This document shows, one piece after another, positions 1-7,155 of a stretch of 64,000 bases of DNA. The DNA comes from Lachnotalea sp. AF33-28. Lineage in GTDB: Bacteria > Bacillota > Clostridia > Lachnospirales > Lachnospiraceae. Position numbers and translations under genes: made by a program. The stretch's first letter is position 1; each line of letters begins with the position of its first letter. Location of the stretch: contig NZ_QUEE01000001.1 of the NCBI RefSeq assembly GCF_003477885.1, positions 462,992 through 526,991 on the forward strand, given 5' to 3'. Under the pieces are notes generated by a model, which was not told the DNA's origin, did no database searches, and worked only from the letters and a program-made list of their open reading frames with translations.

Positions 1-415
1 CATTGATCACCTCCGAGTAGTCCGAAGCCAGGGCGTATCCCTTATGGGAAAGGATCTCTTTGCCCTTCTGGCCGATGGTGTAGAGCAGCGCGTCTTCTTT
101 TGGGATGCCGCTCTCCATGACCAGCCGGCAGACATTGGCATTATAGCCTCCGGCCAGTCCCCGGTTGGATGTGATCACAATAATCGCTTTCTTCTGCGAT
201 GCCCCCGACTGGAGGTAGGGGTTCATGATGTTCCCCGACTTCGCCAGCATGGCGGCCACCGTTGTATACATCGCCTCGAAATAGGGCTTCGTGCTCTCGG
301 CGCGGGCCCGGGCCTTCTGCAGTTTCACCGTGGAAACCAGCTTCATGGCCTTGGTGATCTGCTCCGTGCTCTGTATACTCTCTTTTCTTCGCTTAATCGC
401 TCTCATGGTTGCCAT
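1..415 (-). CDS. atpG: ATP synthase gamma subunit, partial (3' end off window)
   Basis: Gamma is the central rotor stalk of F1 that couples c-ring rotation to catalysis in the alpha/beta hexamer. The N-terminal helix is clear: it begins MATMRAIKRR, continues through STEQITKAMKLVST and reaches a TSNRGLAGGYN motif typical of gamma. I start it at the ATG at 413-415, just after the alpha stop. About 138 residues are visible; the rest, including the C-terminal helix, lies left of base 1. It is the last visible gene of the minus-strand atp operon, and beta and epsilon should follow outside the window. Confidence 0.93.
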   Translation of the reverse strand, partial: MATMRAIKRRKESIQSTEQITKAMKLVSTVKLQKARARAESTKPYFEAMYTTVAAMLAKSGNIMNPYLQSGASQKKAIIVITSNRGLAGGYNANVCRLVMESGIPKEDALLYTIGQKGKEILSHKGYALASDYSEVIN

Positions 416-432
416 GCTATCACCTCTTTCCT

Positions 433-1938
433 TTAATGGAAATCTTTCTTAAATTCGGTAATAGCCGCAACCAGCTTCTGCTGTGTCTCTTCCGTCAGCA
501 CCTTCTCGGTACGGATGGATTCCGGTATTTCCGGATATCTTGTATCGATCAGCTCGAACAGCTCTTTCTCAAATCTGGACACTTCGGACACCGGCACATC
601 CAGCAGATACTTCTGGGTGGCGGCGTAAATGATGATTACCTGGTATTCCACACCCATGGGCTGGTACTGGGGCTGCTTGAGCACCTCTTTGATGCGCTCG
701 CCCTGCGCCAGTTTCTCCTTGGTATCGCTGTCAAGCTCGGAGCCGAACTGTGAAAAGGCCGCCAGCTCCCTGTACTGTGCCAGCTCCACACGGATCGGCG
801 CAGCGATTTTCTTCATGGCCTTGATCTGTGCCGCGCCGCCCACACGGGATACGGAAAGGCCGGCATTGATGGCAGGGCGGAAGCCCGCGTTAAACATCTC
901 CGTCTCCAGATAGATCTGTCCGTCCGTGATGGAGATGACATTGGTAGGGATATAGGCGGATACGTCGCCCGCCTGTGTCTCTATGATCGGCAGAGCCGTC
1001 AGAGAACCGCCTCCCAGCTCGTCCGACAGCTTCGCCGCGCGCTCCAGCAGCCTGGAATGCAGATAGAATACATCGCCCGGATACGCTTCACGTCCCGGCG
1101 GTCTGCGAAGCAGCAGGGAGAGTGTACGGTAAGCCGTTGCATGTTTTGACAGGTCGTCATATACGATCAGGACATCCTTGCCCTGCTCCATCCACTCCTC
1201 GCCCATGGCGCAGCCTGAATAAGGCGCAATATACTGCAGCGGGGCCAGCTCGCTGGCTGTGGAAGCCACTACCGTGGTGTAATCCATCGCTCCGTATTCC
1301 TCCAGCGTTTTCACGATGGAAGCCACGGTGGAAGCCTTCTGTCCGATGGCCACATAGATGCAGAGCACATCCTTGCCCTTTTGATTGATAATCGTATCGA
1401 TGGCGATGGCCGTCTTGCCGGTCTGTCTGTCACCGATGATTAATTCACGCTGTCCCCTGCCGATCGGAACCATGGCATCGATCGCCTTGATACCGGTCTG
1501 CAGAGGCGTATCTACCGACTTTCTGGTGATAACACCCGGAGCCACTCTTTCAATCTGACGGAATTTCACAGCCTGTATCGGTCCTTTGCCGTCAATCGGC
1601 TGGCCGAGGGCATTGACCACACGCCCGCACATCACATCTCCGACCGGCACCTCCACAACCCTTCCGGTTGTTTTAACGGTGTCGCCTTCATTGATGCTCT
1701 TCGCGTCGCCCAAGAGCACGGCGCCCACGTTGTCCTCTTCCAGGTTCAAAACCATTCCGTAAACCTCGCCGGGGAACTCCAGAAGCTCTCCCTGCATGGC
1801 GTTTTCCAGTCCATAGATACGTGCGATTCCATCCGCAACCTGTATAACCGTTCCCACTTCGGAAACCTCAAGCTTTGCGGTATATCTGCCGATTTGTTCC
1901 TTGATAACGGAACTTATTTCTTCCGGTCTTAAATTCAT
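433..1938 (-). CDS. atpA: ATP synthase alpha subunit
   Basis: F1 alpha subunit, 501 aa, the usual length. It binds nucleotide non-catalytically and supplies the arginine finger to the catalytic beta sites. The N-terminal beta-barrel is followed by a Walker A motif GDRQTGKT at residues 169-176. A VYDDLSKHA stretch and the SVSRVGG arginine region near residue 370 are typical of alpha rather than beta. It lies 26 bp after atpH and 17 bp before atpG. No damage is seen. Confidence 0.98.
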   Translation of the reverse strand: MNLRPEEISSVIKEQIGRYTAKLEVSEVGTVIQVADGIARIYGLENAMQGELLEFPGEVYGMVLNLEEDNVGAVLLGDAKSINEGDTVKTTGRVVEVPVGDVMCGRVVNALGQPIDGKGPIQAVKFRQIERVAPGVITRKSVDTPLQTGIKAIDAMVPIGRGQRELIIGDRQTGKTAIAIDTIINQKGKDVLCIYVAIGQKASTVASIVKTLEEYGAMDYTTVVASTASELAPLQYIAPYSGCAMGEEWMEQGKDVLIVYDDLSKHATAYRTLSLLLRRPPGREAYPGDVFYLHSRLLERAAKLSDELGGGSLTALPIIETQAGDVSAYIPTNVISITDGQIYLETEMFNAGFRPAINAGLSVSRVGGAAQIKAMKKIAAPIRVELAQYRELAAFSQFGSELDSDTKEKLAQGERIKEVLKQPQYQPMGVEYQVIIIYAATQKYLLDVPVSEVSRFEKELFELIDTRYPEIPESIRTEKVLTEETQQKLVAAITEFKKDFH

Positions 1939-1964
1939 GGGATATACGCACCTCTTTTCATTGT

Positions 1965-2513
1965 TTATGCTAACTGGATCTTATTCAGATCCTTTTTTAA
2001 CTCATAAAGCCTGTTTTTGACGCTGCCGTCCACAACTCTGTCTCCGATACGGATCACGACGCCTCCGATCAGACTTTCATCCACCGCATAGTTCATTTCG
2101 AACTGCACATAGGGAGTGGTTGCCAGAAGTTTTTGTTCAATCTGGCTCTTCTGATCCTTTGTCAAAGGAACCGCGGAAGTCACATGGGCAATGCCTATTT
2201 TCTTGTATTCCTTCACTCTTGTGATGAAATACCCGAGAATTTCATGTATACCCTCCTGCCTGCCCTTCTCCACCACAACGTGCAGAAGTCCCGCCATCTC
2301 CTCAGAGATGCGGCCTTTAAAGATTTCTTCTACGGTTTTTTCTTTCTCAGACACCTCGATGTCGGGATGGTTCAGAAAGGCAGTCAGCTCCGGATTCTCC
2401 TCAAATATCTTCTGAAGCGCCAGCGCCTCTTCAAACAGGGAATCCGTCATGGCTTTTTCCAGGGCTATGTCAAACAGCGCATCACCGTACGTCTTTGCTA
2501 TCAACTTTGCCAT
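1965..2513 (-). CDS. atpH: ATP synthase delta subunit
   Basis: Delta, 182 aa, joins the top of F1 to the b-subunit peripheral stalk. The start MAKLIAKTYGDALFDIA and the C-terminal segment with ESLIGGVVIRIGDRVVDGSVKNRL are the family's signature regions. Its start overlaps the end of atpF by 13 bp, which suggests translational coupling. Confidence 0.96.
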   Translation of the reverse strand: MAKLIAKTYGDALFDIALEKAMTDSLFEEALALQKIFEENPELTAFLNHPDIEVSEKEKTVEEIFKGRISEEMAGLLHVVVEKGRQEGIHEILGYFITRVKEYKKIGIAHVTSAVPLTKDQKSQIEQKLLATTPYVQFEMNYAVDESLIGGVVIRIGDRVVDGSVKNRLYELKKDLNKIQLA

Positions 2514-3016
2514 GTGCTATCACCTATCTCGTTCAGAGTCTCGTTAAGCAGTGCGTCCTGCATCTTCTCATCTATGGACGCCGCCGCAATCTTGCCCGCC
2601 ATCATGGACGCTATGGCGATGATCTCGCCCTTTACATCCTCCATGGCCTTTTTCTTTTCCAATTCCACTTCGTGACCTGCACGTTCCAGAATCCTTGCGG
2701 CCTCTTCCTGTGCCTCCGCCACGATCTGATTCTCCCGATACTGCGCCTTTTTGCGGGCTTCGCTTAGGATCTCATCCGCTTCTTTCTTCACGCTGCCGAT
2801 CTTCTGCTCATACTCCGCCCTCATAGCCTGTGCAGAGGCTTTCTCCTGCGCAGCATAATCCAGCTCATTTTTAATCTTATCCTGACGCTTCTTCAGCATA
2901 TCCCTTACCGGATTAAAAAACATATAAGACATGAAGAAAAACAGGATGAAGATATTGATACCCAGCAGTATCGCATCGTGAATCAATTGGGCATCAAGGC
3001 CTAACAGTCTTTCCAA
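2501..3016 (-). CDS. atpF: ATP synthase b subunit
   Basis: Fo b subunit, 171 aa: one N-terminal membrane helix (about residues 13-32, ILLGINIFILFFFMSYMFF) followed by a long, highly charged helix that forms the peripheral stator. The residue 33-120 stretch is rich in E, K, Q and A, as expected for the b dimer. It sits between atpE and atpH in the standard order. Confidence 0.95.
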   Translation of the reverse strand: MERLLGLDAQLIHDAILLGINIFILFFFMSYMFFNPVRDMLKKRQDKIKNELDYAAQEKASAQAMRAEYEQKIGSVKKEADEILSEARKKAQYRENQIVAEAQEEAARILERAGHEVELEKKKAMEDVKGEIIAIASMMAGKIAAASIDEKMQDALLNETLNEIGDSTWQS

Positions 3017-3076
3017 GAGCTCACCTCCTCTATTGTCTTTAACCTTCTCTTATCCCTGTCCGGGTCAGAGAGCTCT

Positions 3077-3328
3077 TTAGCTGAAAGGCTTAACGAACAT
3101 AAGAATAAATGCTACGGCCAGACCGTACAGACCAGTGGTCTCGGCAACCGCCTGTCCTAAAAGCATGGTGGTGGTGATATCACCCTTCGCACCCGGGTTG
3201 CGTCCAACTGCAGAAGCTGCATAGCCGGCGGCAATACCCTGGCCGATACCGGGGCCAATACCTGCGATCATCGCGAGACCTGCGCCAATAGCGGAACATG
3301 CATAGATTAAATCCTGTCCTGAAAACAT
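3077..3328 (-). CDS. atpE: ATP synthase c subunit (Na+-type signature)
   Basis: The c subunit is a two-helix hairpin of 83 aa that forms the rotor ring. The ion-binding carboxylate is E63. Around it, Q30 in helix 1 and V61, T64, T65 and Y68 in helix 2 match the residues known to bind sodium in Ilyobacter-type c rings (Q32, V63, E65, S66, T67, Y70 there). I therefore infer a sodium-coupled enzyme. The gene has a strong GGAGG site, and a two-hairpin repeat lies 19 nt before the start codon. The c subunit is needed in about ten copies per enzyme, so extra translational control here would make sense. Confidence 0.97.
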   Translation of the reverse strand: MFSGQDLIYACSAIGAGLAMIAGIGPGIGQGIAAGYAASAVGRNPGAKGDITTTMLLGQAVAETTGLYGLAVAFILMFVKPFS

Positions 3329-3347
3329 ATTTTTTCCTCCTTTTCAT

Positions 3348-3387
3348 GTCACCAGCCGAAGGCTGATGACCTACGCGCACTGTGCGC
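3348..3387 (-). repeat. Two-hairpin leader repeat before atpE
   Basis: Read on the minus strand, hairpin A is GCGCAC-A-GTGCGC (3375-3387) and hairpin B is GTCATCAGCC-TTC-GGCTGGTGAC (3348-3370). B ends 19 nt before the atpE start and is followed by ACATGAAAAGGAGG, which carries the ribosome site. The B stem has 10 pairs including one U-G wobble that exists only in this sense. The same element occurs at 17027-17126, 20299-20340 and 36549-36649. Confidence 0.85.
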
Positions 3388-3436
3388 TTTCACTGTAAGT
3401 CTGATTTCCTGATATAGGGAGTCCGTTGCTCCCGCA

Positions 3437-4162
3437 TTAGCTCTCTCCGATCTTGTCCGTAACAAAGATCATGGTCAGCATACAGAACACATAGGTCTGG
3501 ATGCAGCCGGAGAATAAATCAAAGTACACATGCAGAAACGCCGGTACGCCGATTTTAAGAAAAATTGGTATTAATCCATACCAGAGTGCCAGGATAATGG
3601 TTCCTGACAGCATGTTGGCGAAGAGACGCAGCGACATGGACAGCGGCGTTGCAAGTTCGCCAATCAGGTTGATCGGGAATAAAAGCGGAATCGGCTTAAA
3701 CAGCGCGGTAAAATGCCCCAGTTTCTGGTGCTTGATGCCGTTAAACTGGATCATGGCAAATGTGATCAGCGCCAGCATCAGGGTTACGCCGTAATCCGCC
3801 GTGGGCGATCTTAATCCGAAGATACCCGATATATTGCTGATCAGCACAAATAAGAACAGCGTGGCAATGTAATTGGCAAATTTGCCCGCATACTTTCCCA
3901 TATTGGTATGAACCAGCTTATCCAGCATCTCCACGATCAATTCCAGAATATTCTGCAGAGTTCCCGGTATTTCTTCGGCCTTCTTCATGCGGTGATGCGC
4001 CACCAGTCCCAGCACGATAAAGAGCGCGGTGATGATGATCATTCCCACATGGGTCGTGGTAATCCAGAAGGTCTGGCCGAATGCCTCATAGCTGAACAGT
4101 CCGTGAATCATAAAATCCGCTTCATTCGATATGAGTCCCACTTTTTTCACCCCTTCCTTCAT
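3437..4162 (-). CDS. atpB: ATP synthase a subunit
   Basis: Fo a subunit, 241 aa, with five or six membrane helices. It forms the ion half-channels against the c ring. The essential arginine is in the helix reading SMSLRLFANMLSG (near residue 178). It lies between the accessory gene atpI and atpE. A short palindrome, GTGAC-N7-GTCAC (4174-4190), lies just upstream of its ribosome site and covers the atpI stop codon. Confidence 0.96.
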   Translation of the reverse strand: MKEGVKKVGLISNEADFMIHGLFSYEAFGQTFWITTTHVGMIIITALFIVLGLVAHHRMKKAEEIPGTLQNILELIVEMLDKLVHTNMGKYAGKFANYIATLFLFVLISNISGIFGLRSPTADYGVTLMLALITFAMIQFNGIKHQKLGHFTALFKPIPLLFPINLIGELATPLSMSLRLFANMLSGTIILALWYGLIPIFLKIGVPAFLHVYFDLFSGCIQTYVFCMLTMIFVTDKIGES

Positions 4163-4182
4163 GATTTGTAGTCGTGACCGAT

Positions 4183-4614
4183 TCAGTCACCCGGCTCATC
4201 TAAAGCCGTTTCATTGCTTTTGTTTTTTCTTTGATAAAGCTTATGGAGCAAAGGCTGCAGATAGGTGCCGATCTTCAGGCCGAAAAGTCCGGCGAGCACC
4301 GCCAGCATATTAAAGAATCCGGAGAAAAACGCCGCCGCAAACGCCGCGATAAATACCACGCTGCGGATCACGTAGGACTTGGCCGCATTGCGTTTGGCCG
4401 CGTGTTCGTCCATGGTATCCACCGTGCTCTCAAGCGTGACGGTCATATGCAGCAGCAGCGCTGCGCTTCCGAAGATTCCCAGCGCAAGACCCGCCAGGGC
4501 GGATAAGAGCTGCCCGCCATCCACGAAAAACAAAATGATCAGCGTACATACAAATCCGTAGATCAGAATACCGGTTACGATCTCCTTCACAGCCTGATTT
4601 GTATACCTAATCAT
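4183..4614 (-). CDS. atpI: ATP synthase subunit I-like membrane protein
   Basis: A small four-helix membrane protein of 143 aa from the chosen start, in the place of AtpI (Uncharacterised ATP-synthase I family), which helps assemble the c ring and may carry magnesium. I start it at the ATG at 4612-4614, reading MIRYTNQAVKEIV. It has AGAAGAAGG just upstream and overlaps the preceding gene by 8 bp. An upstream in-frame start would add an arginine-rich tail and lacks a better ribosome site. The family call rests on topology and position more than on motifs. Confidence 0.75.
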   Translation of the reverse strand: MIRYTNQAVKEIVTGILIYGFVCTLIILFFVDGGQLLSALAGLALGIFGSAALLLHMTVTLESTVDTMDEHAAKRNAAKSYVIRSVVFIAAFAAAFFSGFFNMLAVLAGLFGLKIGTYLQPLLHKLYQRKNKSNETALDEPGD

Positions 4615-4843
4615 CCTTCTTCTCCTCATTCTTATCAATAATCTTTTTCGCAAGAACATAACCGTTCCTGGCCCCGGCCATAATGCCCAGAACCAGGCAT
4701 ACGAGAATCCCGGTTCCTCCGAACCAGCCCTTCAAGAGGATCCCCACGACGGTGCACAAAATCACCGGGGCCAGAACACTGATCCCCAGCTGCGTCACCA
4801 TCATCAGATTTCTCACAATTCCCGCATTGCTGTTTTTGCCCAT
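4607..4843 (-). CDS. atpZ: AtpZ/AtpI-family small membrane protein
   Basis: First gene of the atp operon, 78 aa from the ATG at 4841-4843 (MGKNSNAGIVRNLMMVTQLG). It has two predicted membrane helices (about residues 14-37 and 40-62) with a GILVCLVLGIMAGARNGYVL segment typical of the AtpZ/AtpI group, which is linked to Mg/Ca uptake for ATP synthase. A GTG three codons upstream is an alternative start. It ends in a short charged tail and overlaps the following gene. Confidence 0.75.
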   Translation of the reverse strand: MGKNSNAGIVRNLMMVTQLGISVLAPVILCTVVGILLKGWFGGTGILVCLVLGIMAGARNGYVLAKKIIDKNEEKKDD

Positions 4844-4874
4844 TTCCTGCACCTGCTGTCAGCTCATTGTTTTC

Positions 4875-4918
4875 ATTATATCATTTTTTACTGAATTGTC
4901 TATTAACATTCAGTAAAA
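4875..4918 (-). promoter_or_regulatory. atp operon promoter with overlapping 11-bp inverted repeat
   Basis: On the minus strand a -35 TAGACA (4897-4902) and a -10 TATAAT (4875-4880) are 16 bp apart. A perfect inverted repeat, TTTTACTGAAT (4886-4896) and ATTCAGTAAAA (4908-4918) with an 11-bp spacer, surrounds the -35 box, so a bound dimer would block RNA polymerase. This looks like an operator; the regulator is unknown. Confidence 0.7.
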
Positions 4919-4967
4919 TTTGTCTATTTACAACTCGTTAATTTTTTGGCAAAATAGATTATTTACC

Positions 4968-5010
4968 TTCACTGATTTTTATAACTATGGTATAATATCG
5001 ATATTATAGC
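4968..5010 (+). promoter_or_regulatory. DUF402 gene promoter with palindromic -10
   Basis: -35 TTCACT (4968-4973), 17-bp spacer, -10 TATAAT (4991-4996). The -10 is embedded in an 18-bp perfect palindrome, TATAATATC-GATATTATA (4991-5008). Nearly the same block, with 4 extra central bases, occurs twice in the palindrome array at 27925-27950 and 28037-28062. Confidence 0.65.
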
Positions 5011-5045
5011 TGCACTGGTAAATCAAGAAAGCCGGAGGAAAGCAT

Positions 5046-5537
5046 ATGGACATCCCATCACCTGTTCTATACCGCAAGCGCCTGATTCCCAGCGAATGCA
5101 TCCGCCTGGACCAGGACATCATACTGTACCGTGACAGTAATATTATGGTAACGAAATGGATTGCTATACATCCCAAGCCAAAATTAACCAACGGCTATTC
5201 CTGCTACTTCTTTGATAAGGGGATCAAGGTGAGCAAATTTTACGGCGAGGGAAACGTATTCCGATACTGGTACTGCGATATCATCAAAACGGAATACCGC
5301 AAGGAGGATAACAGCTACCTGTTCACGGACCTGCTGGCCGATGTGGTGGTATTTCCTGACGGCAGCGTCCGCGTAGTGGATCTGGACGAGGTGTCCGAGG
5401 CGCTGGATCAGGGGCTGATTACCGCGGAGGAGACCAAACTGCTGCTGACACAGCTGGACCGCCTTTTAAACATCATATATTCGGGCGGGTTTTCCGGACT
5501 GACACAGGAAATTGAAAGCAGAGAATCAAATACATAA
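5046..5537 (+). CDS. DUF402 domain protein (nucleoside di/triphosphatase-like)
   Basis: A 163-aa cytosolic protein of the DUF402 family. Some members (Ntdp, FomD) hydrolyse nucleoside di- or triphosphates or activated phosphonates using metal-binding acidic residues. The core reads YWYCDIIKTEYR, then LLADVVVFPDGSVRVVDLDEVSEAL, with conserved aspartates near residues 98-116, and a helical C-terminus. It has a GGAGGAAAG ribosome site and its own promoter, stands alone between divergent and convergent neighbours, and ends in a terminator. The substrate cannot be told from sequence. Confidence 0.8.
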   Translation: MDIPSPVLYRKRLIPSECIRLDQDIILYRDSNIMVTKWIAIHPKPKLTNGYSCYFFDKGIKVSKFYGEGNVFRYWYCDIIKTEYRKEDNSYLFTDLLADVVVFPDGSVRVVDLDEVSEALDQGLITAEETKLLLTQLDRLLNIIYSGGFSGLTQEIESRESNT

Positions 5538-5547
5538 AATACAAGAA

Positions 5548-5586
5548 AGGGGCTGTTGCAGTGTGACAGCCCCTTATTAATTAAAT
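5548..5586. terminator. Bidirectional terminator
   Basis: Stem GGGGCTGT (5548-5555) and ACAGCCCC (5565-5572), followed by TTATTAATTAAATTT on the plus side and TTTCTTGTATTTT on the minus side. It separates the convergent DUF402 gene and the gene ending at 5581. Confidence 0.8.
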
Positions 5587-6333
5587 TTCAAATGCAGGCG
5601 TCCCGGCGATCCTTTTCATCTGTTCCCTGCAGTTATCCAGCTGTTCCTTCGTCCCCGTACAGGTAAACAGACAGCCGCCCTCATAGCCGCATACGCCGCC
5701 TCCTGCCGTTATATGAGCCTCTGCACCGCAGAGATCTCTTATTGCATCCAGCTCTGTGTAAACTTCGCCCGGCGCAGGACAAAGGCGGCAGCCGGCAGCT
5801 CCCTGACCGTTGTTCAGCCTGGCCAGCTGCGCAATCGGCTCCTCCACCCGCTTCTCAACGCCCACAGGCAGGATCAGCTTTACACGTCTGCCCATCACGG
5901 CGGAGTAAATCGGACCGATCGTCCCGGAAGTTGGGTTTCCGGCCAGCACGCCGGCCTCGCCGGATGCCAGATGGACCGCGTTGGCTCCCTTCAGGATGAT
6001 GTCCTCCTGCTTCAGCTCTCCCGCACAGTCAAATATGTTCTGCCCCTTGATCCATTCGCCGCGCCGGATCACAATGTCGCTTCCGTACGCGGGCCGGGAT
6101 GCTTTGGCCGTGTCCGGCTTTAAAAGCCCCCTGTAAAACGCGCCCCGGCAGAAATCCTCTGCCTGTCCGATACTCTGCAGCAGAGACTCCGCCACATAGC
6201 CGTTTGTAGACCCCGCAACAATTACCACCGTGTGCTCTCTTAGAGCTGCTTTTATGTCTTCCCTTGCGGATAACGCATCTGCAATCAGTTGTTTCCCCGC
6301 AGCCGGTGTTAAGAAAAATTGGATTGTATTCAT
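5581..6333 (-). CDS. Unrecognised protein, weakly LUD-like
   Basis: I do not recognise this 250-aa soluble protein with confidence. The middle (about residues 114-170) reads IILKGANAVHLASGEAG, then SGTIGPIYSAVMG and KLILPVGVEKRV. This resembles the GANAVT...G...VIVVG..K pattern of LUD/DUF162 proteins, but only faintly. The C-terminal third has several cysteines (GCRLCPAP, GGGVCGYEGGCLFTC) and a ferredoxin-fold-like end, so metal or thiol chemistry is possible. It is downstream of a YheO-type regulator gene, separated by a hairpin. Confidence 0.55.
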   Translation of the reverse strand: MNTIQFFLTPAAGKQLIADALSAREDIKAALREHTVVIVAGSTNGYVAESLLQSIGQAEDFCRGAFYRGLLKPDTAKASRPAYGSDIVIRRGEWIKGQNIFDCAGELKQEDIILKGANAVHLASGEAGVLAGNPTSGTIGPIYSAVMGRRVKLILPVGVEKRVEEPIAQLARLNNGQGAAGCRLCPAPGEVYTELDAIRDLCGAEAHITAGGGVCGYEGGCLFTCTGTKEQLDNCREQMKRIAGTPAFEI

Positions 6334-6351
6334 GCCTTCTTCCCTTTCTAA

Positions 6352-6388
6352 AAGGCTCCGTGCGCCTTCATACCGGCGCAGGAGCCTT
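6352..6388 (-). terminator. Strong hairpin between regulator and downstream gene
   Basis: AAGGCTCC-G-TGCGCC (6352-6366) pairs with GGCGCA-GGAGCCTT (6375-6388); on the minus strand it is followed by TTTTAG. It could end or attenuate the yheO-like transcript. The short U run makes efficiency uncertain. Confidence 0.5.
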
Positions 6389-6404
6389 CAGTCATCGGTG
6401 CCTG

Positions 6405-7067
6405 TCATCTGCTTCTGCAGAAACGGACTTCCTTCAGATAATTATATATGGTGAAATTAGTAACGCCCAGCCGTTCGGCCACATATTCCACGGAACCTTT
6501 CACGTCAAATATCCCTTTGTCTTCCAGCCGGTCTACGATCGCCAGCTTATCTTCCTTCTGCATATAGGCCACCGGTTTGGCCATCAGCTTCAGCTCTGAG
6601 CTCACAATCGTTTCCATCACCTCGCTGATATCCCGCGCAAAGAACTCCATCCCTGCTTCCGGCTCATCCTCCAATGTATTAAACGAGGTCAGCTCCTTAA
6701 ACAGATTGACTCCCACCAGATAGTCCGTTAGATCCTGATTGATGCAAAGGCATCCCACCACTTCCCCATCGTCATCGCGGATAAAAATAGTAGAAGAGCG
6801 AAGAAGCCGCCCATCGGAGAGCACATTCTTATAATTAATGCTGTTGGGCACATCCTTGCCATATTTACGGATCAGCTGAAGCACGTAATTGGTGACAGGC
6901 CCTCCGAGATGACGGTCTGTTACCGATCCTTCCAGAGCCACAATGGAGCTTTCCACCTGGCTCAAATCATGAAGTATGACCTCATATCGGCTTCCCATCA
7001 TGTCCTTGAGCCCTTCCACCAGCTGTTTTACAACCTTAAGGTTCGGATGTAATTCACGTTCTTCCAT
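6405..7067 (-). CDS. YheO/DauR-type PAS + HTH transcriptional regulator
   Basis: A 220-aa regulator with an N-terminal YheO-like PAS domain (about residues 8-125; YEVILHDLSQVESSIVALEGSVTDRHLGGP, here cited by region, with CLCINQDLTD at its end). A C-terminal helix-turn-helix (about 178-217) reads GSVEYVAERLGVTNFTIYNYL. Family members such as DauR sense small molecules, including D-amino-acid metabolism. It sits between the RidA/PatB pair and the unrecognised gene and may control them. It has no membrane segment. Confidence 0.85.
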   Translation of the reverse strand: MEERELHPNLKVVKQLVEGLKDMMGSRYEVILHDLSQVESSIVALEGSVTDRHLGGPVTNYVLQLIRKYGKDVPNSINYKNVLSDGRLLRSSTIFIRDDDGEVVGCLCINQDLTDYLVGVNLFKELTSFNTLEDEPEAGMEFFARDISEVMETIVSSELKLMAKPVAYMQKEDKLAIVDRLEDKGIFDVKGSVEYVAERLGVTNFTIYNYLKEVRFCRSR

Positions 7068-7087
7068 CTTAAACCTTCCCGTGACTC

Positions 7088-7119
7088 AAGGCCGCTTCAC
7101 CGTTTCGTGAAACGGCCTT
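7088..7119. other. Hairpin between patB-like and yheO-like genes
   Basis: AAGGCCGCTTCAC (7088-7100) pairs with GTGAAACGGCCTT (7107-7119) with one mismatch. It is followed by TTTCCTGT only on the plus side, so it is not a classical terminator for the minus-strand genes; it could slow or stabilise the transcript. Confidence 0.5.
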
Positions 7120-7155
7120 TCCTGTCACTCCCCTTCTGCAATTTTTCCGTAACAA

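Noticed and set aside
7088..7119. Factor-independent terminator for patB
   Set aside because: The hairpin is good, but on the minus strand it is followed by GAGTCACG, not a U run, so I list it only as a hairpin.
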